Assembly (NCBI RefSeq): GCF_023091745.1
Contig: NC_068934.1
Coordinates: 18,492,434 to 18,556,433 of the forward strand
DNA length: 64,000 bases
Reading direction: 5' to 3'
Origin: Budorcas taxicolor
Lineage: Eukaryota > Chordata > Mammalia > Artiodactyla > Bovidae
The notes beneath the pieces were generated by a model, which worked only from the letters and a program-made list of their open reading frames with translations, was not told the DNA's origin and ran no database searches. Both the position numbers and the translations under genes were made by a program. The number at the start of each line of letters is the position of its first letter. Positions within the stretch are counted from its first letter, which is position 1. This document shows, in pieces, positions 33,003 through 44,768 of this stretch.

Positions 33003-33525
33003 AAGAATGCTCAAACTACCGCACAGTTGCCCTCATCTCACATGCTAGTAAAGTAATGCTCAAAATTCTCCAAGCCAGGCTTCAACAGTATGTGAATTGT
33101 GAACGTCCAGACAATCAAGCTGGATTTAGAAAAGGCAGAGGATTCAGAGATCAAATTGCCAACATCCGTTGGATCACTGAAAAAGCAAGAGAGTTCCAGA
33201 GAAGTGTGTACTTCTGGTTTATTGACTATGCCAAAACCTTTGACTGTGTGGATCAAAACAAACTGGAGAATTCTTAAAGAGATGGAAATACCAGACCACA
33301 TGACCTGCTTCTTGAGAAATCTGAATGTAGGTCAAGAAGCAAGTTAGAACTGGACATGGAACAACAGACTGGTTCCAAATCGCAAAAGGAGTATGTCAAG
33401 GCTGTATATTTTCACCCTGCTTATTTAACTTATATGCAAAGTACATCATGAGAAATGCTAGGCTGGATAAAGCACAAGCTGGAATCAAGATTGCCAGGAG
33501 AAATATCAATAACCTCAGACATGTC

Positions 33526-33741
33526 GGGCTTCCCTGGTGGCTCAGAGGTTAAAGCCTCTGCCTGCAATGCGGGAGACCCGGGTTCGATCCCTGGGTTGGG
33601 AAGATCTCCTAGAGGAGGAAATGGCAACCCACTCCAGTGTTCTTGCCTGGGAAATCCCATGGACGCAGGAGCCTGGTGGCCTACAGTCCATGGGGTTGCA
33701 AAGAGTCAGACACGACACAGTGATTTTACTTTACTTTCAGA
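33526..33741 (+). mobile_element. Bov-tA SINE inside BovB RT catalytic motif
   Basis: A complete sense Bov-tA ('gggcttccctggtggctcag' to 'cagacacgacacagtgattt'). BovB sequence reads 'aacctcagacatgt' on the left and restarts as 'tcagatatgtagatgac' on the right. This gives a target-site duplication of about 9-10 bases with one mismatch. Confidence 0.93.
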
Positions 33742-34512
33742 TATGTAGATGACACTGCCCTTATGGCAGAAAGTGAAGAACTAAAGAACCTCTTGATGAA
33801 AGTGAAAGAAGAGAGTGAAAAAGTTGGCTTAAAACTCAACATTCAGAAAACTAAGATCATGGCATCTGGTTCCATCACTTCATGGCAAATAGATGGGGAA
33901 ACAGTGGAAACAGTGAGAGACTTTATTTCCTTGGGCTCTAAAATCACCGCAGATGGTGACTGCCACCATGAAACTAAAAGACGCTTGCTCCTTGGAAGAA
34001 AAACTATGACCAACCTAGACAGCATATTAAAAAGGTGAGACATTATTTGCCAACAAAAGTCCGTCTAGTCAAAGCTGTGGTTTTCCAGTAGTCATGTATG
34101 GATGTGGGAGTTGGACTATAAAGAAAGCTGTGTACCAAAGAATTGAGGCTTTTGCACTGTGGTGTTGGAGAAGACCCTTGAGAGTCCCTTGGACTGCAAG
34201 GAGATCCAACTAGTCCATCCTAAAGGAAATCAGTCCCGAATATTTATGTGGAAGGACTGATGCTGAAGCTGAAACACTAATAATTTGGCCACCTGATGTG
34301 AAGAACTGACTCAATGGAAAAGACCTTGATGCTGGGAAAGACTGAAGGTGGGAGAGAAAGGGGATGACAGGGATGAGATGGTTGGATGGTATCGCCGACT
34401 TGATGGACACGAGTTTGAATAAGCTCTGGAAGTTGGTGATGGACAGGGAAGCCTGGTGTGCTGCAGTTCATGGGGTGGTAAAGAGTCAGACACGACTGAA
34501 TGACTGAACTGA

Positions 34513-34727
34513 CTGACAGACTGAATCCTTGCATCTCCTCACATCTAGAAAGCACTAAATCCCTCCATGGTGATATCAGCTCCTTGTGACTAGCAGAAAC
34601 ACTAGTCACTTGATTTGTGACTTGACTGATTGCAGTGAACTCCCCCTTCACTAAAATTTTATATATTGACTTCCCCCCACTGCCTATTTGGAGTAGTCTC
34701 TCAGAGCTATCTGAGATGCTGTCTCTT
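34513..34727. other. Intergenic, nothing recognised
   Basis: No gene or repeat could be supported. Confidence 0.4.
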
Positions 34728-34940
34728 GGCTTCCCTGGTGGCTCAGCTAGTAAAGAATCTGCCTGCCAGTGAAGGAGATGCAAGAGACATGGGTTTGATC
34801 CCTGGATCAGGAAGATTCCCTGGAGAAGGAAATGGCAACCCATTCCACTATTCTTGCCTGGAAAATTCCATGGACAGAGGAGCCTGGCTGGCCACAGTCC
34901 ATGCGGTCACAAAGTGTTGGCCACAACTGAACACACATGC
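34728..34940 (+). mobile_element. Bov-tA SINE
   Basis: Head 'ggcttccctggtggctcagc', 'gggtttgatccctggatcag', and a BovA part ending 'ggccacaactgaacacac'. Confidence 0.92.
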
Positions 34941-35240
34941 CTTTTTCTCTTGGGCTGTAGTCCTCATTTTGCCCCCAATAAAACTTAGCTCACAGCTCTC
35001 AGGTTGTGCATCTTTTTAGTTGACACAGCTAAAGTGTAATGCAGGATGTAAACCTTGACCTTGGATTTATTAACACCAACATGTGAACTACACTTTATAG
35101 TCCAAAGTATTTCTGCATTATTTCATTCCACTGTCACTACATCTTTGTTGGGTTAGGTGTTACTGCAATTGTAGCTGAGACTACTTGTTCATTAAGTGCC
35201 AGCTGTGAAGCAGGAGGGAAGGTCGCAGAGCACAACATTT
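34941..35240. other. Intergenic, nothing recognised
   Basis: No gene or repeat could be supported. Confidence 0.4.
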
Positions 35241-35252
35241 AAAAGAATGACA

Positions 35253-35382
35253 ATAGCTAAGAGTTCCTTGGTGGCCCAGAGGTTAGGATTCCAAGCTTTC
35301 ACTGCTGTGGCCTGGGTTCAATCTCTGGTCAGAGTGATGAGATGCTGCAAGCCACATGTCACAGCCAAAAAACAAACAAATA
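35253..35382 (+). mobile_element. CHR-type SINE with 12-bp TSD
   Basis: Head 'agttccttggtggcccagag', B-box-like 'gggttcaatctctgg', and an A-rich tail. AAAAGAATGACA occurs at 35241-35252 and 35383-35394. Confidence 0.9.
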
Positions 35383-35429
35383 AAAAGAATGACATAACCA
35401 TTGAGGATAAGACATAAACTGGTTAGAAC

Positions 35430-35990
35430 CAAGTAGGTCCAAGATGGCAGAAGATTCACCTTTCAGTAGACCTGGAGCTTCATTATATGTTCATTGTAGT
35501 ACATTAGCATATGTTAAATGACATCCCTACAGGCACCATGACAGTTCTGAGCCCAACCATAAAAGGCCAGAAAGTGGGTGGTGGCCCCGTTCCTGGAAAT
35601 TCCATCCCTTCCCCCAAATAGTTGGAATAATCCTCCTACTCATTAGTCTATGAGATTAATCAGCCCATAAACAACAAATTAATCACCTCATGTTTCAGGG
35701 CCTCTCATCTTATGAGTTGACACACATTCTGTCTGTGGAGGCTGTTTCTCCCAGGGTTGCACTTGCCTTTTGAGACAGACCACATTCTGTTTATGGGATG
35801 TGTATTTCTCTAAATAAATCCACTGTTTACCTATCACTTTGCTTCTTGCTGAAATCTCCCTGTGCTGAGACATAAAGAGCCTGAGCTTCAGGTTCTGATA
35901 CGAGGTGAGCAATTTTAACTGAAGGACAGTGGGTTCAAGTCCCACCTCATGGGTTCAAGTTCCAATCAGAGTTTTGGCTGGGTTCAAATC
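35430..35990 (+). mobile_element. Probable solitary ERV LTR
   Basis: The stretch has LTR-like order: 'aagatggcagaagattcacc' near the start, an AATAAA at about 35814-35819, then 'cctatcactttgcttcttgc' and a repeated 'gggttcaagtccc' pattern. No internal retroviral genes lie next to it, so it would be a solo LTR. Family and exact ends could not be fixed. Confidence 0.45.
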
Positions 35991-36575
35991 CCATCTGAGT
36001 TGTGTGACCTGAAGCTTTGTTGCTTGATCCTTGGCCTTAGAATTCTTTCCACTCTCCCCTAGCTATCAGATGATGGCTTGATTCCTTAAAGGATAGGTAG
36101 CTTTTCAACAACTGGAATGAGAGAGCAGGAAAAAGTACCCTAGGCCAGGAGAGGTTTGGAGGGGTGGCATACAGCTTTGTAAGCAGATGGGGGGAGTCCC
36201 TAGAAAAAGATGTAAGAAAAGCCATTTTTGGCTTAAGCCATTGTTTGATCTAAGCCTGACCACAATGCTTGTCCTTGAACAGGTCTCTAATTAATTATCT
36301 TGAGAGAAGTGAGGGAAGGAAGGAACAAAAGAAATACGTTTTCTTGTTCCTTGCAGTCAAAAACCAGTTTTTCCTTAAAAGATATATGTAACAATCTGAT
36401 ATATGTCTTTGAGTTCTGCAAGAACTAATGTTCCCCACTCACCCTGAAGATGGAGCGGTGATGTCGACCCTCCTGAATTCAATCAACTAAAGCTTGGGCC
36501 CTGTAGACCTCTCCTCAATCCAATGCTGAATTCTCCTCTGCTCAAGCGCCTTCATGAATGAATTTGCATGCACCC
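35991..36575. other. Intergenic, no gene seen
   Basis: It may include the end of the LTR. No gene or defined repeat could be supported. Confidence 0.4.
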
Positions 36576-36780
36576 TTAGGCTTCTGTGGTAGGTCAGAAT
36601 CTGCCTACAGTGCATGAGACCTGAGCTCGATCCCTGGGTCAGGAAGATCCCTTGGAGAAGGGGACAGCAATTCACTTCAGTATTCTTGCCTGGAGAATTC
36701 CATGGATGGAGTGGCCTGGTGGGCTACGATCAATGGGGTCTCAAAGAGCTGGACACCACCGAGCGACTAACACTTAGCTT
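36576..36780 (+). mobile_element. Bov-tA SINE, diverged
   Basis: 'gagctcgatccctgggtcag' and 'cagtattcttgcctggagaa', ending 'caccgagcgactaacactta'. Confidence 0.85.
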
Positions 36781-37089
36781 AAAGCGTCCCCAGTTTTGCT
36801 GTTTGGAGACACTGCTTTGGGGAAGATTGCTTGTGCTCTCCTTACTTGCTGCAAGTAATATGTCCTTACTTCTTTGGAACTCTGGTTAGTTGGGTCTTCA
36901 GGCTTGACACCAACCAGCAGGCAAACTCAGTTTCTGAGCAACAGCTCGATCAAAAGGCGAGCACAGGGGACAGACAGCAAATACTGAGAACAGCAATGGA
37001 TGATGGAGCTGTCAGTTTGACCTCTTTATGTTATCTTCTGAGTCAGAATCCTCACACAGCTCCAGGTTTTACCTCTAGCTCTGGATAGC

Positions 37090-37660
37090 TCCACCTCCGC
37101 CCTTTACACTGAAGCACTTCCCCCGACCCTCCGTTTCCCTCCGTCACTCAAACCCAACAGAAAGCCCCCCAAAGCTCCCATTGGCTCCTCCAGCCCTTCC
37201 GACCCGCCTCCTCCTGCCAGAAGCCCCGCCCCCTGTGCTACGCTCCAGCTCCGGTTTCCGTTCCTCCCGCGCAGCAGGCGTAGGTCGCTAAATCCGGACG
37301 CACAGCGACAAGGCAGTCGAGCAGCCGGAAGCGGCTTCTCTTTCCCGGAACCCCACTGCCTTGTGGGACAGCGGCTGGTTCCTCTCTCCTGGGCAAGTTT
37401 TTTCGTATTCCTCTGCCCCCCTCAGCCCTGTCGGGTACGGAAGCTGAGAAGGTGCACGAACAACCATGGCGGCCCATCTGAAGAAGCGGGTTTATGAGGA
37501 GTTCACTAAGGTGGTTCAGGTAAGCTCTAGAAGGAAAGGTCCCAGGACTGGTCTGGGAAAGGGGAAGGTAGGTTATCCGCGCCCCAGACACTTTGCCAGA
37601 ACTGGCGCCACAAAGCTGGGTAGGGTGCCAGTGCTGCCAGTTGCTTTGGTAGGCTGCCTC
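37090..37660. promoter_or_regulatory. INTS4: INTS4 CpG-island promoter
   Basis: GC- and CpG-rich sequence surrounds exon 1. It contains an inverted CCAAT motif (ATTGG, about 37180), a GC box ('gccccgcccc', about 37224) and ETS-like CCGGAAG motifs (about 37325), the usual make-up of a TATA-less housekeeping promoter. Confidence 0.85.
37466..37519 (+). CDS. INTS4: INTS4 coding exon 1
   Basis: This exon encodes residues 1-18, MAAHLKKRVYEEFTKVVQ, the recognised start of Integrator complex subunit 4. The ATG has a strong context (A at -3, G at +4), and an in-frame TGA at 37445-37447 rules out an upstream extension. The exon ends CAG|gtaagc in phase 0. INTS4 is a HEAT/ARM-repeat scaffold that works with INTS9 and INTS11 in the Integrator cleavage module, which cuts nascent snRNA and other RNA polymerase II transcripts in the nucleus. 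Human INTS4 has 963 residues, so this window holds only the beginning. Open reading runs on past the donor to 37714, but that part is intronic. Confidence 0.96.
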
Positions 37661-37813
37661 TCTGACTACACTTTAGTGGGCGTGTTCATTGGCCGCTGCT
37701 GTTGTCAGTATTAACATGTGCAGTCTGACACTAAAAAAAACTATTAGAAGAAGCAAACAGCACCTTGCAATTTACGAAAGTATCTTATCTGTTATCTTAT
37801 TTTATTCATGTTA

Positions 37814-38184
37814 CCTTCAGTTCAGCAGCTCAGTCGTGTCCGACTCTTTGCGACCCCATGAATCGCAGCACGCCAGGCCTCCCTGTACATCACCAACTCC
37901 CGGAGTTTACTCAGAACTCATGTCCATCGAGTGGGTGATGCCATCCAACCATTTCATCATCTGTCGTCCCCTTCTCCCGCCGTCAATCTTTGCCAGCATC
38001 AGGGTCTTTTCCATTGAGTCAGTTCTTCGCATCAGATGGCCAAAGTATTGAAGTTTCACCTTCAGCATTAGTCCTTCCAGTGAATATTCAGGACTGATTT
38101 CCTTTAGGTTCGACTGGTTTAATCTCGTTGCGGTCCAAGGGACTTTCAAGAGGCTTCCCCAAACACCACAGTTCATTAGCATCT
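37814..38184 (-). mobile_element. BovB LINE 3' end, antisense
   Basis: 'cagctcagtcgtgtccgact' to 'ccaaacaccacagttcatta'. It covers the 3' UTR and the last RT-protein codons. Confidence 0.92.
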
Positions 38185-38486
38185 TCATTTTACAAATGAG
38201 GACTTTGAGACTTCTGGTGGGGTATTGACAAATTTCCTTGCAACTCCCATTACCAAAAAAGTGCCCAAAGCCAAGTTGGCTGTATGCAGAGCTCTAAGGA
38301 TTTGGAAGAGGAATCTATAGGAGTCCTCAAGACCCAGTCACAGCAGACAAGGGTCACAGGCTTCATAGGGGTTGAAGTTTTCGTTGGTGGAACAGCTCAC
38401 CACCAACCTTTTATAGCTTACCTATAAAGGAGGGCAGTATCATCCTTCCTCCTTTGGAGTTGTTTCAGGACTGAGGGGCCCAGACC

Positions 38487-39023
38487 GTGTCAGTTAGTCA
38501 GTTGAGTCAGTTCAGTCGCGTCCGACTCTTTGCGACCCCATGAATTGCAGTATGCCAGGCCTCCCTGTCCATCACCAACTCCCGGAGTTCACTCAAACTC
38601 ACGTCCATCGAGTTGGTGATGCCATCCAGCCCTCTCATCCTCTGTCGTTCCCTTCTCCTCCTGCCCCCAATCCCTCCCAGCATCAGAGTCTTTTCCAATG
38701 AGTCAACTCTTCGCATGAGGTGGCCAAAGTACTGGAGTTTCAGCTTTAGCATCAATCCTTCCAATGAACACCCAGGACTGATCTCCTTCAGAATGGACTG
38801 GTTGGATCTCCTTGCAGTCCAGCGGACTCTCAAGAGTCTTCTCCAACACCACAGTTCAAAAGCATCAGTTCTTCGGCACTCAGCTTTCTTCACAGTCCAA
38901 CTCTCACATCCATACATGACCACTGGAAAAACCATAGCCTTGACTAGACGGACCTTTGTTGGCAAAGTAATCTCTGTTTTTGAATATGCTATCTAGGTTG
39001 GTCATAACTTTCCTTCCAAGGAG
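38487..39023 (-). mobile_element. BovB LINE 3' end, antisense
   Basis: A 152-codon reverse frame (38507-38965) gives the C-terminus of the BovB protein: KAMVFPVVMYGCESWTVKKA and FELWCWRRLLRVRWTARRSN. It is truncated at 'cataactttccttccaagga'. Confidence 0.93.
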
Positions 39024-39129
39024 TGTCAGCGGTCAGTGATTCTCTATGTATTTCCTCAGAGAGATCGCTAAAGTAGAGGTTGATCCCAGGTCATACCTTG
39101 TGTCCTGCTTTTCTGACTTTGTGTATTCA

Positions 39130-39270
39130 AATCACCTGGGCTCTTGTTAAAATGTAGATTCTACTTAGTAAATGAATTGGCTGGGGGAGGCAAGGCAATA
39201 ATCTACATTTCTGAAAAGCCCCCGGTTAATGCCAGCCAATAGCAGGTTTCCATCCATAGACTTGTGGCCT
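39130..39270. repeat. MER5A-like fragment
   Basis: 'aatcacctgggctcttgtta' and 'ataatctacatttctgaaaa' resemble parts of the hAT-Charlie MER5 family. Confidence 0.45.
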
Positions 39271-39867
39271 AGCAAGATTTAGACCATGCATCAGAACGCT
39301 GATCCTTAAGTATTTCATTTATTCCTTCAACAAGAGTTTATTGAATAAAGTAGTGGTTATTATGTATCAATATTAGGTATGGTGAAAGGTGCTGAGCTAT
39401 AAAATCCAGTACACATTAGGGTCCCTGTCCATTCGGGACTCAGGTGAGAGGGAGATGTGGAGCACCATATCTGAGATTATAGTACAGAGAGGTAATTGCA
39501 TCGACAAACCAAGTCTTCCTTACTCTTTTACAACTACTACTTTTTGTGAAAACTATCCAAACTCCCTTGCCCTTTGTGATTAACAGTATTCTTTCACTGC
39601 CTTTTTCTTTTTTGTGTGTGTGTGTGTGTGGCATATTTCCATTGTGTGTAGGGAAGTTAGTTGGCTTCTTATTCTTTTTTTTTTTTCTGAAAATAACTTT
39701 GATACTTACCTTGTCACTGTTATTGCTCCTTTTTATGTAAAATTTGTTTTCTTGAACTTATAGAGTGAGTCAAGATTCAGGAAAGCTTTACAGAGCTCCC
39801 TCTTCCGTGGCTTGCTTTTTGGGATTTCCTGGCTCTGGATTCCTTTGCCCCCATTTGAAAAACAAAT

Positions 39868-40090
39868 TGTGCCAAAATAAACAACAGAATTTATCATTTT
39901 AACCATTTTTTAAGTGTGGAGTTCAGTGACATTATGTACATTCACTTTGTTGGGCCGTATCACTTTCTTTCTTTACTATATTCTGTTGTTCCCTCTCGCC
40001 AAGACTACTCACCGCTCCTCCAGCATGCCATGTGTTTGGACCTTTCCGAACCTTTGTATCTGTTGTCTTTTTAACGTAGAGTGGGTGTCA
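39868..40090 (-). repeat. Old L1 3' fragment, antisense
   Basis: 'atttatcattttaaccattt' and 'ggagttcagtgacattatgt' resemble the same reversed L1 3' segment seen at 6380-6450. Confidence 0.55.
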
Positions 40091-40139
40091 CTCTTCCCGC
40101 TCTTTTTGTTCTCCACCCAGTGGACTTGAATTTTGCTTT

Positions 40140-40330
40140 AGTCTCTCCTCCCCTACTCCCGTAGCACTCATCTATTTGTACTTATCACTAGGTGCTGCTG
40201 TAATTACTAGTTTTGTTTCTGCCTACCAGTTTGGGCTCCTTGAGGGCAGAGGTAACGCTTGGTTCATCTGTGTTCCCTGGATAGACCATAGGGCCTGGAG
40301 CACTAAAATATTGATGGTTGAATGATAGCA
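40140..40330 (+). repeat. L2 LINE 3' fragment
   Basis: 'agtttgggctccttgagggc' and 'ctggatagaccatagggcct' match the L2 3' end pattern. Confidence 0.6.
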
Positions 40331-41815
40331 GATACTGGTTTGTCCTTCTCCTTATATACTCTTTAGGGAAAAAAATCTTCCCAGTGTTTTGACCTAACTG
40401 CTGATAACACTGAAGAATGAATTTGTGTGGAATAGGATGGAAATGGGTAAGGATTTTTTAAGAGCTCATTTCTTTACTTCATTGTTCGTAAATGGTTACC
40501 ACAGAGTATCTTAGTGCTTCCGTTATTTTTCCTCTGCCCTGAAGATGAGAGAGAGAGAATTGATATGTATGTGGTGCATATGATGTGTTTGTACAATAAA
40601 GACATTGTAGTTTAGACTGCTCAGGTATCCCTATGATGTAAGTATTATATTTATTTATAGAAGGAGGAGACCTGTAGCTACCAAGTGATAATTTAACTCA
40701 AATTCCTTTGATTTCAAAGCCCTTAGTCTTATCATGCCATGCCATGTTCTGGTCCAGAAAAATCGACTCTCTACTCTGTGGAGGTGTAATTTTATAAAGC
40801 GATGATTCTTCAGGGTATCATTATGCTGCATTAGGTGTTAAGGAAAATTATTGATTACAACTTTAATCTTATGTTGTGATCCTCTCTATATCTACCCCAG
40901 GGCCTTACTTAAGCCCTGGAGTGAAGGTTCCCTTTTACATGAACTTTTTGACACTCCTTATATGTAACAGATGTATCTGAAATAGTTCTAGTTATGTACT
41001 ATCCTTGAGAGAATCGAGAAGATAGTTACTGAGCTAATTTTGTGTGTTCTGTGGTTCAGAGGAGGATTCCTGATTGAGAAATACTAGCGGTAGGTTATCA
41101 TTCCTATTTTATAGAAGATGAAACTGAGAATTATGACATCCTTAGAAGACAGCAGCAGAGTTGGATCCCAGAGAGAACTCCTAATTCCACATCAGTCATT
41201 TAGTAAACATACATTAAGTACCTGCAGTTTGCTAGGCGTGTGGCAATGCATTTTTCCTCTACACTGTCCATTCTTCTAATAAAGGTAGAGTGATTTGGGT
41301 GAAAATAGTCATCTGTTGTGAGAGGAAGATTTTTTTTCTCAGTGTAAGTTGTAGACTGTTCCTGTTGGTTCTGGGTTTCTCAGGAGCAAAGGTGAGCCTA
41401 GTAAGTGCTTTAGCACAGTCTGAATATATTTGTTGAATTGAGATTTCTGTTCTAATAAAGAATGGAACAGATCCTTTGTGTGTCCTCTTAACCCCGAAGC
41501 TACAGCAATCCTGAGATAGGCAGAACAAAATATTATGGACCTACTTTACAGAGAAAGAAACTGAGACTTGAAATGAAATGACTTGCCCAAAGCCATTGGA
41601 ACTAGTGAAAAGCAAAATTGGGACTCATAACTTTGTCTCCAGTTGGGTCTTTTTCCGGTTCATAATGCTGCTTTTTTGTTTAGGCTAGGTCTGTTACCCA
41701 AATAAATTATTTGGTGTAGGAAAAGTTAATTTTCATCAAATGAGGCAAAGTTAGATTTGCAGACTCTTCGTTTTCAGCCAGGTTTTCATATTTTATCTTC
41801 CTTACCCTCTTGCAG

Positions 41816-42010
41816 CAACAACAGGATGAAGTTGCTACTAAGAAACTCCGAATGACAAAACCAAGTAAATCTGCAGCCCTCCACATAGATCTTTGTAAGG
41901 CTACCTCCCCAGCAGATGCTTTGCAGTACCTACTTCAGTTTGCCAGGAAGCCTGTTGAGGCAGAAAGTGTGGAGGGAGTCGTCAGGATTCTCTTGGAACA
42001 TTATTACAAG
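41816..42010 (+). CDS. INTS4: INTS4 coding exon 2
   Basis: This exon encodes residues 19-83 and is phase 0 at both ends. It contains TKKLRMTKPSKSAALHIDL, followed by CKATSPADALQYLLQFARKP and VEGVVRILLEHYYK. This is the conserved N-terminal part of INTS4 leading into the first helical repeats. The acceptor is 'ccttaccctcttgcag' and the donor AAG|gtaaga. A second AG nine bases into the exon (41823-41824) could be used instead and would remove the three glutamines QQQ. The frame stays open into the intron up to 42094, which is not coding. Confidence 0.97.
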
Positions 42011-42619
42011 GTAAGAAGGTCTTGGGACATGATGGTAGTAGGTATGAGAGTTGTATTATCTCTGCAGAATGGGTTAAAATGGCAAAATAAATAAGGTGTT
42101 CATTCAGCAGTCTTTTCCTGAGTATCTTCCATATGCTAGGCACTGTGGATACCGAGATGAAAAAAGTCCAAAAGATCCAAAAAGATCCTCTCCTTAGAAG
42201 CTTAGAGTAGCTAGATGGAGACAGATGTGAATGATAAAATGCATCAAATTGCTGAGGGTACTGAGAGTAAATTGGAGCACAGAGGAGGAGTTAACTTCAA
42301 CCAGAACCCTCTGTAACCAGATTTGCCTCTGGTACATAGTCTTCTCTCTGCTGTTCCTGCTTTAATTCAGGGCCCCAATATCTTAACTGCAGGAGCCCCT
42401 CATTTTTTTTTTAAGTTACGTAGCATTTTATTTCTCTGTTTTCATAGGCTAGAAAAAAGCATCAACTCATGCATGATTAAACAGAAAATAGTTTAAAGAG
42501 AGAAAATGAAATTCACAAAATGCATTTCTTTTTCAGTTTTTGTTTGTGAGATCTGAGGTAAAAGAAGAAATGATTTGTAAATATTTGAATCACAGATGAC
42601 TTAGAATTTGAAACTTTAG

Positions 42620-43430
42620 TATAAAAATTATTAAGCTTATAGTAAAGTAGAGACAGTACTATAATGAACTCCCAAATAACCCATCTTTGGTGTTAAATAG
42701 TTATTACTGTTTTGTCAAATTTGCTTTATTTGCTTTCCTGAAATTTTTGTTAAAGTATCATAATATTTTCCCCTAAACTGTTCTTTAAATATCTCTTAAA
42801 AAGGTACATTGAAAAAAGATATAACCATCTAACCTCCTCAATATAATTCAATTATTCCTTAATGTCATCTAACAAATAGTTCATATTCAAATTTCTCTGG
42901 TGGTGATGGTTTAGTTGCTAAGTTATGTCCAACTCTTGTGACCCTATGGGCTGTAACCCACTAGGCTCCTCTGTCCATGGAATTTTCCTTCGACAGAGGA
43001 TAGTGGAGTGGGTTGTCCTTTCCTTCCCCTGGGGATCTTCCCAGGGATAATTCCTCATCTCCTGCATTGGCAGGCAAATTCTATACCACTGAGCCATGAA
43101 GGAAGCCCCAAATTTCTCTAGTTGTTCCCAGAATATCTTGTTATAGTGGATTTGTTCAAATCAGAATGCGAACTGTGTCCACGCATGGCGTTTGCTTTTT
43201 GTAAAGTCTGGAACAGTTATTATTTTGGTGATATGACCTATTAAAGAAATTTGGTCAGTTGTTTTACAAACTGCTTTGTTTTCTGAATTTGTTTACTTCC
43301 TTGGTTAACTTGTTCCTCTATCTCCTATATTTACTATGAACTGGAAGTTAGATCAATAGACTTTGTTAGATTCCAGATAAGCATGTTTTTGAAAATTTTA
43401 AGAATTCCTTATAGATGATTTGTACTTCAT
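42620..43430 (-). mobile_element. Old L1 fragment, antisense, interrupted
   Basis: Diverged reversed L1 3' sequence ('agttgttcccagaatatctt', 'cacgcatggcgtttgctttt', 'taaagtctggaacagttatt') interrupted by the Bov-tA at 42899. Confidence 0.5.
42899..43108 (-). mobile_element. Bov-tA SINE, antisense, 11-bp TSD
   Basis: Reversed BovA ('gttgctaagttatgtccaac') and a reversed head ending 'gagccatgaaggaagccc'. CAAATTTCTCT flanks it at 42888-42898 and 43109-43119. Confidence 0.94.
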
Positions 43431-43659
43431 ATTTGCATCAATCAGGATGTATATGTATTGAAGTCCCTCCTTGCTTCTTATCTTTTTCCCTTTAGTCTCT
43501 TTTATTTTTATAAACTATGTAACTATCTTTATGCAAGTATTTTATGTATGATCTAAAAAGTCCTTTTCTTCACATGTATAATGTTGCAGCTTTATCAGAA
43601 TGGTTGAAGTTTTTGAAAGACTTTGTGTGTTTTCAGAAGTCAGTGTCTTTTCCCATGTT

Positions 43660-44035
43660 GTTGCCTTAGTCTAGAACCCCTCTCCTTGACACGACCCTGG
43701 TCTGGTCTGCCATTTTCTCTGTCAAGTATATTCCTTTCTCAGTCTTTCCACTTATCTTTTCTTCTGCTTGGAACACTTCCCTCAGGTGTTCATGTGTCTG
43801 TTTCCCACATTGCATTCAACTCTTTGCTCAAACGTTACTTTTTCATTAAGGTCTTCTTTTATCCCTCTGTTTGAAATTGAAACTGCCTATCCCACTTCCA
43901 GCACTTTCTAGCCCCTTCCTTTATTTTGTATTCTCCAGAACACTTAACATCTTCTAATATTGTATATCATTTTCTCATTTATTTTGTTCCTTGCCCATTT
44001 CCTTGTACAAGGATGTAAGATTCTCTTGAGCAATA
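43660..44035 (+). repeat. L2 LINE 3' region
   Basis: A relatively long L2 piece: 'cttctgcttggaacacttcc', 'cattgcattcaactctttgc', 'ttcattaaggtcttctttta' and 'tttccttgtacaaggatgta'. Confidence 0.7.
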
Positions 44036-44768
44036 TGGGACTTTTTTTTTCTAGTTTTATTGAGACATAATGGACATACAGCACTATTTACATTTAAGGA
44101 TACAGCATAATGATTTGACTTGTGTAAATCATAAAATGATTCAGTTCAGTTCAATCTCTCAGTCATGTCTGACTCTTTGCGACCCCATGAACCACAGCAC
44201 GCCAGGCCTCCCTGTCCATCACCGACTCCTAGAGTTTACCCAAACTCATGTCCATTCAGTTGGTGATGCCATCCAACCATCTCATCCTCTGTTGTCCCCT
44301 TCTCCTCCTGCCCTCAATCTTTCCCAGGATCAGGGTCATTTCAAATGAGTCAGCTCTTCTCTTCAGGTGGCCAAAGTATTAGAGTTTGAGCTTCAACATC
44401 AGTCCTTCCAGTGAACACCCAGGACTGATTTCCTTTAGGATGGACTGGTTGGATCTCCTTGCAGTCCAAGGGACTCTCAAGAGTCTTCTCCAACACCACA
44501 GTTCAAAAGCATCAATTCTTTGGCGCTCAGCTTTCTTTATAGTCCAACTCTCACATCCATACGTGACTACTAGAAAAACCATAGCCTTGACTAGTTGGAC
44601 CTTTGTTGGCAAAGTAATGTCTTTGCTTTTCAATATGCTGTCTAGGTTGCTCATAACTTTCCTTCCAAGGAGTAAGCGTCTTTTAATTCCATGGCTGCAG
44701 TCACCATCTGCAGTGATTTTGGAGCCCCCCAAAATAAAGTCAGCCACTGTTTCCCCATGTATTTGCCA

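Larger units (their letters stand above)
32560..34512 (+). pseudogene. BovB LINE, decayed, broken by two SINEs
   Basis: A sense BovB copy. 32560-32790 matches the region between endonuclease and reverse transcriptase ('caaagaatagcaaggagaga', then 'aatgcaaagaaatagagga'). Sequence then jumps forward, so several hundred bases are deleted. RT motifs follow from 33015: DNQAGFRKGRGFRDQIANIR and WFIDYAKTFDCVD carrying the catalytic aspartate. One Bov-tA (32821-33002) interrupts the start of this region and a second (33526-33741) splits the YVDD catalytic motif. The thumb region resumes as KVKEESEKVGLKLNIQKTK, and the 3' end closes with ACTGA repeats at about 34500. Several frameshifts are present; the copy cannot encode a working protein. 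Confidence 0.92.
37520..41815 (+). other. INTS4: INTS4 intron 1
   Basis: A 4296-base GT-AG intron. It contains two antisense BovB ends, a MER5A-like piece (about 39130-39270), a (TG)n at about 39614-39630, a reversed old L1 piece (about 39868-40090) and an L2 piece (about 40140-40330). About 40340-41100 and 41181-41539 show nothing recognisable. Antisense MIR-like pieces lie at about 41100-41180 and 41540-41640. Confidence 0.85.
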
